The translations under genes were made by a program, and so were the position numbers. Shown in pieces: positions 43,479-53,200 of a stretch of DNA of 64,000 bases (positions within the stretch are counted from its first letter, which is position 1; each line of letters begins with the position of its first letter). The DNA comes from Bin5 sp965204705 (GTDB lineage Bacteria; Chloroflexota; Anaerolineae; Caldilineales; Caldilineaceae), in contig OZ242006.1 of NCBI GenBank assembly GCA_965204705.1, positions 4,712,001 to 4,776,000 of the forward strand, in the 5' to 3' direction. Under the pieces are notes generated by a model. That model was given only the letters and a program-made list of their open reading frames with translations. It was not told the origin of the DNA and did no database searches.

Positions 43479-43871
43479 TCAACGGGACCTAGCGACGGGT
43501 TTGTGAACGGTCCCCCTATGGGTGTTCTGAAGGGCCAATGCGACTTTTTGGGTAACGGTTGCGTTTAGGGACTTTGCATAGCCAACCCGCCAACCCAGGA
43601 TGTTTTTCAAGTGGGGGTCGGGTTCTCTGCAGTGAGGGCACTTTCGCAGCCTGATGGGGACCTTGCGCCCGCACACTTTACTGTTGGAGAAGCTGCCTGT
43701 TCCAATGAACATGGTGGTTTTATGGTCGTATTCCTGGTAAGACCGGGTGCAGTCTGTCTCGATGTCTTTGCCTGGCGTTGCGGGGCAATTGCAGAACGGG
43801 TCTTCGAGAGCGACGACTTCACCCGACGGGTACTCAATCTTCTGCGCTGCGCCGCGGTTCCTGCGCTCCAT
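43479..43871 (-). pseudogene. Frameshifted copy of the zinc-ribbon membrane protein
   Basis: From MERRNRGAAQKIEYPSGEV to LKNILGWRVGYAKSL the sequence is nearly identical to the gene at 47201-47956. Just after this, one extra base (after CAAAAA) shifts the frame, and the product ends VHKPVARSR without the two membrane segments. The Cys pattern FCNCPATPG...TDC and VCGRK...RKCPHCREP is intact. It is interpreted as a truncated remnant at the edge of a segmental duplication, and its downstream part is lost. Confidence 0.75.
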
Positions 43872-44014
43872 GTACCTGAAGAGCCTGTGGGCGGGAACGT
43901 GATCTTCGCGGCCGTCTTTCCCTTTTCCCGGGCCCAAACCTAACACATGACCTGGACCAATTCCTTGGGGAAGGTCACTGGCGCCGCGGGGGTACAGGTG
44001 ACTACCGGCACTGC

Positions 44015-47000
44015 CTAGAACAGTAATATGTAGCCCGACCTGACAGTAACCGAGGTCCCGTCGCAGTGCGACAGGCCGGTCCGGTATGTGCTCAGTTCGT
44101 AGTAGAAGTCCTTCCACTCGTTGGGAATGCAGCCGGTGAGACTGTTGCTGTAGATCCTCGCGCTGGTCAGGTTGGACAGATTGCTCAGCGACGACGGGAT
44201 GTTTCCGCTCAAACTGTTGTCTTGAAGGCTCAATCTCTCCAGATTTGAAAGGTTGCCCAGGGATGACGGGATGGACCCGGACAGGCCGTTCTCACTGAGA
44301 TCCAACCATTCGAGTTTGGAGAGGTTACCCAGCTGAGACGGAATCGAACCGCTCAATTCATTGCGTCCGAGGAAGAGTTTCTCAAGGTTGGAGAGGTTGC
44401 CCAGTTGAGACGGAATCGAGCCGGTCAGTTCATTGCTGCCGAGCGACAGGTACTCCAGCTTGGAGAGGTTGCCCAGCGACGACGGGATCGAGCCGGTCAA
44501 ATCACTGGCATTGAGCAACAGCTCTTTCAGATTGGAGAGGTTGCCCAGCGACGACGGGATGCTGTTGCCGATAAAATCATTGCTGGCGAGACACAGGTAT
44601 GTCAACTTGGAGAGGTTTCCCAGCTGAGATGGGATCGATCCGCTCAACGCATTGCCGCACAGATCCAGATGGGTCAACAGGGAAAGGTTGCCCAATGAAG
44701 ACGGAATTGAACCGGTCAGTTCGCCGCTTATTTCCAGGTAGGTCAATTTGGAGAGGTTGCCTAGGGATGACGGAATCGGGCCAATCAGTTGGTGATTGTA
44801 GCCGAAGTCCAGGTAGGTCAACTGGGAAAGGTTGCCCAGGGATGACGGAATGGTTCCTTCCAATCTGTTATGACCAAGGTCCAGCCTGGTGACGCGACCG
44901 TCTGTGTTTGTGGTGACGCCGTACCAGGAGGAGATCGGCTCGCTGCTGAGCCAGTTTGTACTTGTATTCCAGTTTTCGCCGTCGGTGGCGTTGTAGAGCG
45001 CGACCAGGGCCGACCTGTCTGTTGAGGAGCTGCTCATCGTGGTTGGTGTTGGTGTTGGTGTTGGTGTTGATGTTGATGTTGGCGTTGATGTTGGTGTAGC
45101 CGTTGATGTAGTTGTTGACGTTGACGTCGTTGTTGGCGTTGGTGTCGCCGTGGCCGTGTGTGCCCCGATCGTTACAGGCGAGTAAGGCGACCATGCGCTC
45201 TCCACCCCGGTGGCGCCCACTGAGCGGATGGAGTAGTGGTAGGTCCTGCCGGAAACGAGGTTGGGGTGTGAGAAGGTCGTGCCGGTCAGGCTGCTGCCGC
45301 CGATATCCTGCCAGCCGTCGGCGGTGGTCCACACAAACAGCTCATAGCGTGCTGCGCCCGTCACCGCCGCCCACTCCAAATTCACGCTGTTGCCTATGTT
45401 TTCTGTCGACAGCGACGGTACGGCCGGCGGTGTCGCGGTGGCTGTAACCGTTGGGGTAGCGGTGGGCGGAGGGGTGGGCGTCATGGTCGGCGTATGCGTG
45501 GCGGTGGGCGTGGCGGTCGGTGTTGCCGTGTGCGTGGCGGTGGGCGTGGCGGTCGGTGTTGCCGTGTGCGTGGCGGTGGGCGTGGTTGTAAAGGTCGGCG
45601 TGGCGGTGGCCCCGGGCGGAGGGGTGGGCGTAATGGTCGGCGTATGAGTGATGGTGGGCGTATGAGTAACGGTGGGCGTATGGGTTACAGTCGGCGTGTG
45701 TGTGGCGGTGGGCGTGGGCGTATGTGTAGTGGTCGGTGTGGGCGTGTCTGTGACGGTTGGCTCGGGTGTTGGCGTGTCGGTTGGCGTCGGCGTGGCGGTG
45801 AGCTCGGGTGTGCGCGTGTCGGTTGGCGTCGGCGTGGCGGTGAGCTCGTCGCAGTAGGGGAGGCCCAGGCTGTCGAGGTCGCCGTCGGTTATGCGGCGCA
45901 GCGAGGCGGGAATGCAGCCGGTCAGCTGATTGCGCCCGAGGTAGAGCGTGCTCAGGCGGGAGATTGTGCCCAGTGAGGGCGGAATCGATCCGGTCAGACG
46001 GTTGTTGCCGAGGTAGAGGCGCAGGAGATTGGTATTCGCGCTCAGATCCGGGATCGAGCCGCTGATCTGGTTGGAGGTGAGGTCGAGCGAGCTGAGGCTG
46101 GCGAGGCCGCTCAGGTCGGGGATTGAACCGGTCAATTGGTTGGTGCCGAGATCGAGCACTCTCAGTTGAGTGAGGGCGCTCAGATTGGGGATTGTTCCGT
46201 TCAGCCGGTTGGTCGAGAGGCGCAGTTCGCCGACGCGGCCGTTTTCGTCCAGGATGACGCCGTACCAGGAGGAGAGGGGCTGGTCGCTGAGCCAGTTGGC
46301 GTTTCGTCTCCAGTTGTCGCCATCGGTTGCACTGTAAAGCGCAGCCAGTGCGCCCCGGTCCGTGGAGGCAACGGTTGGCGTAGCGGTGGGAGTGGGGGTA
46401 TCTGTGGGCGTAGATGTCGGTGTCGGCGTGGCGGTATCTTGTGAGCGCTGTTGTTGCTGAGGTGCGGTTGCGGAGACGTTCGTCGCCCAGTTGCTTTCGT
46501 CGCCGTCGGCGTTGACTGCGCGGACGGTGTAGTAGTAGGTTGTGCCGGCGGTTACGTCGGTGTGGGTGAAGGAGGCGCCGGTGAGGTTGTCGCCGCCGAT
46601 CTGCCGCCACAGGGTGACGCTGTCCCAGGCCCACAGCTCGTAACGGGTTGCGCCCGTCACGGTTGTCCAGCTCAGCTCTATCCCACTTGCGGTTGCTTGC
46701 GCGGTCAGCGTCGGCGCGGACAGAACCGGTGTTCCGGCTGCCGCGGACACATAGTCCGACCAGTCGCTGGTCTCGTCGTCGGAGCCCAATGCGCGGACGG
46801 CGTACCAGTAGGTTGTGCCTTCGGCAACGCCGGTGTGGGTGTAGGCGACGGCGGTGAGGTTGTCGCCGCCGATATCCCACCAGCCGTCGGCTTCGGTCCA
46901 GGCCCACAGCTCATAGCGCGTTGCGCCGGTCACGGCCGTCCAACTCAGGTCCACATCGTTATCGCCGGACTGGGCGGTCAGCGCCGGCGCGGGCAGGGTG

Positions 47001-47131
47001 GATTCTGTCGAGTCCTGTTGCGCAGCGGCCTGGTCTGTGAATGAAACAGCGGCAGTCCCGGCCAGAAGGACCACAACCAGCCGCACACTCAGGCTGGCCA
47101 GCAATTTAGGGGCGTTTCGCAGTCGCAACAT
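44015..47131 (-). CDS. Secreted fibronectin-like and leucine-rich-repeat protein
   Basis: The 1038-residue protein has a signal peptide (about 1-38, ending FTDQAAAQQ) and two RYELW modules (about 44-228). A first LRR block of about 180 residues is opened by DRGALAALYSATDGDNW with LSSWYGVILD. A long Thr/Pro linker rich in TPTATHT follows, with a third RYELW-like module (RYELFVWT), a Thr/Ser linker, and then a second LRR block with DRSALVALYNATDGENWNTS and about 12 repeats of the form IPSSLGNLSxLxxLxLxxN, capped by CIPNEWKDFYYEL. It is probably an extracellular binding protein. The second block is of the IPSSLGNLS type, unlike the IPDLS type of 3710-10390. The ATG has an AGGAGAAAG site. An internally deleted copy lies at 48100-48777. 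Confidence 0.9.
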   Translation of the reverse strand: MLRLRNAPKLLASLSVRLVVVLLAGTAAVSFTDQAAAQQDSTESTLPAPALTAQSGDNDVDLSWTAVTGATRYELWAWTEADGWWDIGGDNLTAVAYTHTGVAEGTTYWYAVRALGSDDETSDWSDYVSAAAGTPVLSAPTLTAQATASGIELSWTTVTGATRYELWAWDSVTLWRQIGGDNLTGASFTHTDVTAGTTYYYTVRAVNADGDESNWATNVSATAPQQQQRSQDTATPTPTSTPTDTPTPTATPTVASTDRGALAALYSATDGDNWRRNANWLSDQPLSSWYGVILDENGRVGELRLSTNRLNGTIPNLSALTQLRVLDLGTNQLTGSIPDLSGLASLSSLDLTSNQISGSIPDLSANTNLLRLYLGNNRLTGSIPPSLGTISRLSTLYLGRNQLTGCIPASLRRITDGDLDSLGLPYCDELTATPTPTDTRTPELTATPTPTDTPTPEPTVTDTPTPTTTHTPTPTATHTPTVTHTPTVTHTPTITHTPTITPTPPPGATATPTFTTTPTATHTATPTATPTATHTATPTATPTATHTPTMTPTPPPTATPTVTATATPPAVPSLSTENIGNSVNLEWAAVTGAARYELFVWTTADGWQDIGGSSLTGTTFSHPNLVSGRTYHYSIRSVGATGVESAWSPYSPVTIGAHTATATPTPTTTSTSTTTSTATPTSTPTSTSTPTPTPTPTTMSSSSTDRSALVALYNATDGENWNTSTNWLSSEPISSWYGVTTNTDGRVTRLDLGHNRLEGTIPSSLGNLSQLTYLDFGYNHQLIGPIPSSLGNLSKLTYLEISGELTGSIPSSLGNLSLLTHLDLCGNALSGSIPSQLGNLSKLTYLCLASNDFIGNSIPSSLGNLSNLKELLLNASDLTGSIPSSLGNLSKLEYLSLGSNELTGSIPSQLGNLSNLEKLFLGRNELSGSIPSQLGNLSKLEWLDLSENGLSGSIPSSLGNLSNLERLSLQDNSLSGNIPSSLSNLSNLTSARIYSNSLTGCIPNEWKDFYYELSTYRTGLSHCDGTSVTVRSGYILLF

Positions 47132-47200
47132 AGTTCTTTCTCCTGGGCTCAGCAGGTCTTTCAGGGTCAGGCAAAGTTCAGTATCAACTTGGGTAAAGAT

Positions 47201-47956
47201 TCAGGAAGATTCGGAACCATACGGTAAGAGTCGACAAGCTACAAAACAGGGACCGCAGCGCGCTAAAGGTCTGTTTTTACGCGCTTGGAGGTTTTTGAAA
47301 TCGAGGGCTGGCAGAGCCGGTTGTCGCTCTTGTTTTAAGGAGGCGCCTTTTGCGTTTTTCGCGTCTTCGCGAGTGACATCGCCTTCGCGTGCTGACCCTG
47401 CCTCTCGATCCTCCCGTTTCTGCGCAACAAGTGCGCCTACTCCCAGCACGAAACAGATTACGAAGTAAGGTGCGTCTACCCAGCCCCTGGCAGATTGATA
47501 GGGCAATCCGAGAAGCTCGATTATCAGGTCCGGGTAGAGGTAGTCGACGACAAGTGCAACGACAACAGTTACGATTAGAGACGGGAATGTGAACGGTCCC
47601 CCTATGGGTATTCGGAAGGGCCAGGGCAGTTTTTGAGGAACGGTTGGGTCAAGGGACTTAGCATAGCCAACCCGCCAACCCAGGATGTTTTTCAAGTGGG
47701 GGTCGGGTTCTCTACAGTGCGGGCACTTTCGCAGCCTGATGGGGACCTTGCGCCCGCACACTTTACTGTTGGAGAAGCTGCCTGTTCCAATGAACATGGT
47801 GGTTTTATGGTCGTATTCCTGGTAAGACCGGGTGCAGTCTGTCTCGATGTCTTTGCCTGGCGTTGCGGGGCAATTGCAGAACGGGTCTTCGAGAGCGACG
47901 ACTTCACCCGACGGGTACTCAATCTTCTGCGCTGCGCCGCGGTTCCTGCGCTCCAT
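47201..47956 (-). CDS. Zinc-ribbon-like membrane protein
   Basis: The 251-residue protein starts at MERRNRGAAQKIEYPSGEV. The soluble N-terminal part has Cys pairs FCNCPATPG, TDC, VCGRK and RKCPHCREP, which could build zinc-binding knuckles; the CPHC pair with VCG looks like a zinc ribbon. Two hydrophobic segments follow (IVTVVVALVVDYLYPDLIIE and YFVICFVLGVGALVAQ). The C-terminal tail reads REDAKNAKGASLKQE and then Arg/Cys-rich sequence, which looks repeat-derived and may not belong. A start upstream of 47956 is possible, but that region is out of frame with the LRR gene overlapping there. No family recognised. Confidence 0.6.
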   Translation of the reverse strand: MERRNRGAAQKIEYPSGEVVALEDPFCNCPATPGKDIETDCTRSYQEYDHKTTMFIGTGSFSNSKVCGRKVPIRLRKCPHCREPDPHLKNILGWRVGYAKSLDPTVPQKLPWPFRIPIGGPFTFPSLIVTVVVALVVDYLYPDLIIELLGLPYQSARGWVDAPYFVICFVLGVGALVAQKREDREAGSAREGDVTREDAKNAKGASLKQERQPALPALDFKNLQARKNRPLARCGPCFVACRLLPYGSESS

Positions 47957-48099
47957 GTACCTGAAGAGCCTGTGGGCGGGAACGTGATCTTCGCGGCCGT
48001 CTTTCCCTTTTCCCGGGCCCAAAACTGACACATTACCTGGACCAATTCCTGGGGGAAGGTCACTGGCGCCGCGGGGGTACAGGTGACTACCGGCAGTGC

Positions 48100-48777
48100 C
48101 TAGAACAGTAATATGTAGCCCGACCTGACAGTAACCGAGGTCCCGTCGCAGTGCGACAGGCCGGTCCGGTATGTGCTCAGTTCGTAGTAGAAGTCCTTCC
48201 ACTCGTTGGGAATGCAGCCGGTGAGACTGTTGCTGTAGATCCTCGCGCTGGTCAGGTTGGACAGATTGCTCAGCGACGACGGGATGTTTCCGCTCAAACT
48301 GTTGTCTTGAAGGCTCAATCTCTCCAGATTTGAAAGGTTGCCCAGGGATGACGGAAGCGAGCCAATCAATTGGTGATTGAAGCCTAAATCCAGGTACGTC
48401 AGCTGGGAGAGGTTGCCTAGAGACGACGGAATGGTTCCGTCCAATCTGTTATAACCAAGGTCCAGCCTGGTGACGCGACCGTCTGTGTTTGTGGTGACGC
48501 CGTGCCAGGAGGAGACCGGCTCGCTGCTGAGCCAGTTTGTACTTGTATTCCAGTTTTCGCCGTCGGTGGCGTTGTAGAGCGCGACCAGGGCCGACCTGTC
48601 TGTGGATGAGCTGCTCATCGTTGTTGTTGGCGTTGTTGTTGTTGTTGTCGTTGTTGTCGTTGTTGTCGTTGCCTTCGGCGTGGACAAGGTGGATTCTGTC
48701 GAGTCCTGTTGCGGAGCGGCCTGGTCTGTGAATGAAACAGTGGCAGCCCCGGCCAAAAGGACCACAACCAGCCGCAC
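48100..48777 (-). CDS. Internally deleted copy of the fibronectin/LRR protein
   Basis: The 225-residue product starts at a GTG within a signal-peptide core (VRLVVVLLAGAATVSFTDQA). It jumps straight to a Thr-rich run encoded by a triplet repeat and then to SSSTDRSALVALYNATDGEN with five LRRs and the same C-terminal cap (DGTSVTVRSGYILLF) as 44015-47131. All fibronectin modules and most LRRs of the parent are missing, and the junctions fall at equivalent repeat positions. The frame is intact and a promoter candidate lies upstream, so expression is possible. The n-region of the signal peptide differs from the parent and is short. Confidence 0.65.
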   Translation of the reverse strand: MRLVVVLLAGAATVSFTDQAAPQQDSTESTLSTPKATTTTTTTTTTTTTPTTTMSSSSTDRSALVALYNATDGENWNTSTNWLSSEPVSSWHGVTTNTDGRVTRLDLGYNRLDGTIPSSLGNLSQLTYLDLGFNHQLIGSLPSSLGNLSNLERLSLQDNSLSGNIPSSLSNLSNLTSARIYSNSLTGCIPNEWKDFYYELSTYRTGLSHCDGTSVTVRSGYILLF

Positions 48778-48822
48778 TCGAAAACTACCGCCTGGACACT
48801 ATGATGTTGCTGCGGTATACCC

Positions 48823-48850
48823 ATTATCCACACGATATTTAGATACACAA
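48823..48850 (-). promoter_or_regulatory. Possible promoter for the deleted LRR copy
   Basis: On the minus strand, TTGTGT (48850-48845) and GATAAT (48828-48823) are 16 bases apart, in an AT-rich island (48780-48950) unlike the surrounding DNA. Confidence 0.45.
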
Positions 48851-49402
48851 ATGCTGCAATTCACCACATATCATGCAGAATATCAAGCCCCAAACTACTA
48901 CTTACCTTTATGTCGTTCTCCCACTTTTTTTGTACCGATATTGTGTCAGTTTTTCAGGGGTGTGGGCTGATTTCGGGCAAGGAGAGGGGAGAGATGCAGT
49001 GCCCCTTATCGGACAATGTGCTGCGTGCATCGGGGATGGCTGAGTAGGTGGAGGTTCAGGGAGGGAACAGTGCGGAAAGGAGCAGTCTTCGCGGTCGCAT
49101 GGGGAGAACGTCGAACGGAAGATCTTAGTTGTCAGTCTTAAGTTTTTGGTAAACAGCCGAGTACGCGGGGAACAAGCTGTCGTCTATAGACGGGGCGCGA
49201 TTAACGGATTTTGAAATCTGCGGAGGCCGCGGAAGGCCGACAGGAACACGTTCTGGAAGTATTTGCCAGGGATGAGGAGCAGGGGGCCTGGTCGGAGATG
49301 AGGGGGACGGCCATCCAGTTGACCAGGGTTCCGGTCTCTCGATGTGGTCGGGCGCGTATATGGGGAACAGGGAAGTCCCGGGGAGGAGAGTTTGCCTGTC
49401 GA
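48851..49402. other. Gap with conserved upstream element and possible gene remnant
   Basis: At 48929-48965, TTTGTACCGATATTGTGTCA with TTTTTCAGGGGTGTGGG matches 56110-56150 upstream of the giant cadherin-like gene. At about 49195-49405 the minus strand shows disconnected coding-like stretches in different frames (for example VNWMAVPLISDQAP and FQNVFLSAFRGLRRFQNP) that may be a decayed gene; I cannot name it. Confidence 0.4.
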
Positions 49403-49621
49403 TCAGGTGCTGGCTTGGGGGTAATTGGGCAAGGGTTTGGCCTCCAGGATGCCGTTGTTCCATTCGTAGCTGACGTCGATGTGCGGGTAGGGATTTTCGT
49501 ACCACCTGGCCCAGTATTCTTCCTTGCTGACGCGGCGGCCTTCGTCGGGCGCGAGGGGGTTGGCCGGGGGTGGGGCTGGTCGGTCTCGGGGCGCGTCCGG
49601 CGGTGTTTTGATGGGCTGCAT
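49403..49621 (-). pseudogene. 5' fragment of the Uma2 gene
   Basis: The first 69 codons of the 42165-43082 gene are copied exactly (MQPIKTPPDAP through EAKPLPNYPQ), after which the frame ends in AST and a stop. The catalytic core is absent. The upstream ribosome site, promoter candidate and repeat block are copied with it (offset 6539 bases). Confidence 0.85.
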
Positions 49622-50237
49622 GTTCGCTCCTCGGAGACAACGAACGGCGGCAAACGGTCTGGTCCTGTGGGGAGATTGTATCATGGGGAGGGGGATACAG
49701 GAAGGGGTGCGGAGAAGGGCAACACCTTTTTGTCTACGGAGGGCACGGAGAACGGCAACACCTTTTTGTCCACGGAGGGCGCGGAGAACGGCAACACCTT
49801 TTTGATCCGCGAAGGGGCGCGAAGAGACGCGAAGAACATCTGACGGCGATTTGTCCACGGAGGGCACGGAGAACAGCTTTGTTAGTCCGCGAAGAGGCGG
49901 GAAGGAGCGCGAAGAGCATCTTTCCGGTCCGCGGACGGTTAGGAAAGTCGCTTTTTCTGTCGCGTAGGGTAGCTGAGAGCTTGCATCTTTCGGCTCTTAA
50001 GAGGCTTTCGCCAATTGTGAATGGAAGCTAGAAGAAGGATATTGCTAGCTCCACTCTTTGGACCACGAAACGGGAAAGACAGGGCGTATTCTGACGGAAC
50101 CGGTCTGCCGAAATCGGAGCAGGCCGGTTGCGGTCCAGTGCCGGGGAAGACGGCACCGCCGGCTTGCCTTGCGTCAGCACGCGCGCCGGTGCGGGGGCCG
50201 GCGCCTCACTTTCTGACGCCGGCCTGGTTAGCTGTGC
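49622..50237. repeat. Second copy of the Uma2 upstream block, then spacer
   Basis: 49622-50030 repeats 43083-43491 with few changes. Beyond it, a palindrome (GCCGGCG at 50197-50203, CGCCGGC at 50217-50223) lies just past the stop of the giant gene and may end its transcript, though there is no T-run. Confidence 0.75.
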
Positions 50238-53200
50238 TCAGCCCGCGACGGCGCTGGCAAAGTCCGACCATGCGCTTGCGGCGCCATTGGCGTCCACGGC
50301 GCGGATCGCGTAGTAGTAGGTGGTACCGGCCACGAGCCCGCTGTGCGTGTGCGTTGTTGCTGTCAGGCTGCCACCGTCCAGCTGTTGCCAGCCGGTCTCC
50401 GCATCCCACCATGCCCACAGCTCATAGCGGACTGCGCCGGCCACGGCATCCCATGTCAGCGTGACCTGCCCGGCGCCAGCTTGCGCGTTCAGTGCCGGAA
50501 CCGGCGGCGCGGTCAGCGCGGCCACGGTGGCGCTGGCGTACTGCGACCACGCGCTCGCGGCGCCACTGGCATCCACGGCGCGGCTCGCGTAGTAGTATGT
50601 GGTACCGGCCACGAGCCCGCTGTGCGTGTAGGATGTTCCGGTCAGGCTGCCGCCGTCGAGCCGTTGCCAGCCGATGTCCCGGTCCCACCAGGTCCACAGC
50701 TCGTAGCTGGCTGCGCCCGCCACCGCCGCCCAACTCAGTTCCACCGCGTTCTCTTTCGCCGCGGCCGTTAAGGTTGGCGCGGCGAGCAGGTCTTTCTTGC
50801 GGGTGCGCACTGTTGCGGCGGCTTCGATTACGGTTGTGCCCTGGCCGTCATTGAGTGTGAGCTGGTATTTGTACTGCGTATCGGGGGTCAGATTGCCGTT
50901 GCTCCAGTTCTGCTCGGCCCCTCCGCCGGTCTGGCCGCGGTCGCGCGAGTCGAATACGAAGGCAGTGCCGTTGTGCTTATATCGCTGCAGGAGATAGCTG
51001 GTGATGCCGCGGTTTTTGGGCACGCCCCATGCCACGACTGCCGAGGTGTCGGTATAGCTCGTGACACGGAAGTTCACCGGCGGGTCGTCGGCGGGCAGTG
51101 CGCCCGTCACCGTCTCGCGGGTGACGGTGACGGTGACGGTGTAGGTCCGGGTCGCGCTTCCGTCTTCGGCGGTGACCTCAACCGTGATGACGTTGCTTCC
51201 CACCGCCAGGGGGATCACGCCGTCGGCGTCGACTATGCCGTTCAGCTTGACCACACGGCTGGCGCCGGAATGGTTGACCGTCGCCGTAACCGCGGTTTCC
51301 GTCACATTCACGACCTGCGCCGTGTATTGGGTCGTGGCGGCGCTGAACGCGCCGATGTCGATTCCGCTGAGGGAGAGTGCGCTCAGCGTCGCGTCGGTTG
51401 AGAGCTGTCCTTCACGCGTGACGATGACGGTGTAGATCCGCGTCGTGACCCCGTCGGCCGCGGTCACACGCACGCTGATGTTGTTTCTGCCCACCGCCAG
51501 CGGGATCACCCCGTCGGCGTCGACGGCGCCGCCGAGTTGGACCTGGTAGCTCGCGCCCGGATCGTTGGTTGAGGCCGTGACAGTCGTCTGGGTCACAGTT
51601 TCGGAAACGGCAGCGGCGTAGTAGGTGGTTCCGGAGCTGAAGGCGATGCTGACGCCGCTGAGGGAGAGCGCGCTGAGCGCGGCGTCGTCGGAGACTGTGC
51701 TGCTGCCGTCCGCCTTCTTCGTGCGCACGGTCGCCGAGTCTTCGATGACTATTGTGTCCAGGTTGTCCTTGAGCTCGAGCACGAACTTGTACCGCGTGTC
51801 GGGCGTCAGCTTGCCAAGGCTCCAACCATACCCCAACCCGCCGCCGGCCTTGTCGGAGATGCTTGAGAACGGTTCGGTTACGAATGCAGTGCCGTCGTGT
51901 TTGTATCTCTGCAGGAAGTAGCTGGTGATGCCCCGGTTTTTGGGCACTTCCCAGGCCAGGCCAATCGAGGTGTCGCCATAGCCGGTGACGCGGAAGTTCA
52001 GCGGCGGATCGTCGGTCGACAGTTCTCCCGTCACCACCTCGCGGATGACCGTGACCGTGTAGGTCCGGGTCGTAACCCCGTCCTCGGCGGTGACCTCAAC
52101 CGTGATGACGTTGCGCCCCACCGCAAGAGCGATCACGCCGTCGGCGTCGGCCACACCGCCCAGCTTTATCACGTAGCTCGAGGAAGAGTGGATCGGGGTA
52201 GCGGTAACCGCCGTCTGCGTTATGCTGTTGGTGACGCGGGCGCTGTATGCCGTGGCGTGCCAGACAAAGGCGCCGAAGTCGACGTTGCTCAGGCTCAGCA
52301 CGCTCAGACTGGCGTTGGTGGACAGCGCGCGGGTGACGGTGACGGTATAGGTCCGGGTGGCGCTTCCGTCTTCGGCGGTGACCTCCACGGTGATGACGTT
52401 GCTTCCCACCGCCAGGGGGATCACGCCGTCGGCGTCGACTGTGCCGTTCAGCTTGACCACACGGCTGGCGCCGGAATGGTTGACCGTCGCCGTAACCGTG
52501 GTTTCCGTCACATTCACGACCTGCGCCGTGTATTGGGTCGCGGCGGCGCTGAACGTGCCGATGTCGATTCCGCTGAGGGAGAGTGCGCTCAGCGTCGCGT
52601 CGGTTGAAAACTGTCCTTCACGCGTGATGATGACGGTGTAGAGCCGCGTCGTGACCCCGTCGGCCGCGGTCACACGCACGCTGATGTTGTTTCTGCCCAC
52701 CTTGAGCGGGACCACCCCGTCGGCGTCGACCGCGCCGCCGAGCCGGACCTGGTAGCTCGCGCCCGGATCGTTGGTTGAGGCCGTCACCACCGTCTGGGTC
52801 ACAGTTTCGGAAGCGGCGGCGGTGTAGTAGGTGGTTCCGGAGCTGAAGGCGATGCTGACGCCGCTGAGGGAGAGCGCGCTGAGCGCGGCGTCGTCGGAGA
52901 CTGTGCTGCTGCCGTCCGCCTTCTTCGTGCGCACGGTCGCCGAGTCTTCGATGACGGTTGTGTCCAGGTTGTCCTTGAGCTCGAGCACGAACTTGTACCG
53001 CGTGTCGGGCGTCAGCTTGCCAAGGCTCCAACCATACCCCAACCCGCCGCCGGCCTTGTCGGAGATGCTTGAGAACGGTTCGATTACGAACGCAGTGCCG
53101 TCGTGTTTGTATCTCTGCAGGAAGTAGCTGGTGATGCCCCGGTTTCTGGGCACTTCCCAGGCCAGGCCAATCGAGGTGTCGCCATAGCCGGTGACGCGGA

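Noticed and set aside
45342..46907. 521-codon minus-strand frame inside the LRR/fibronectin gene
   Set aside because: Arg/His-rich out-of-frame reading of the Thr/Pro linkers and modules of 44015-47131.
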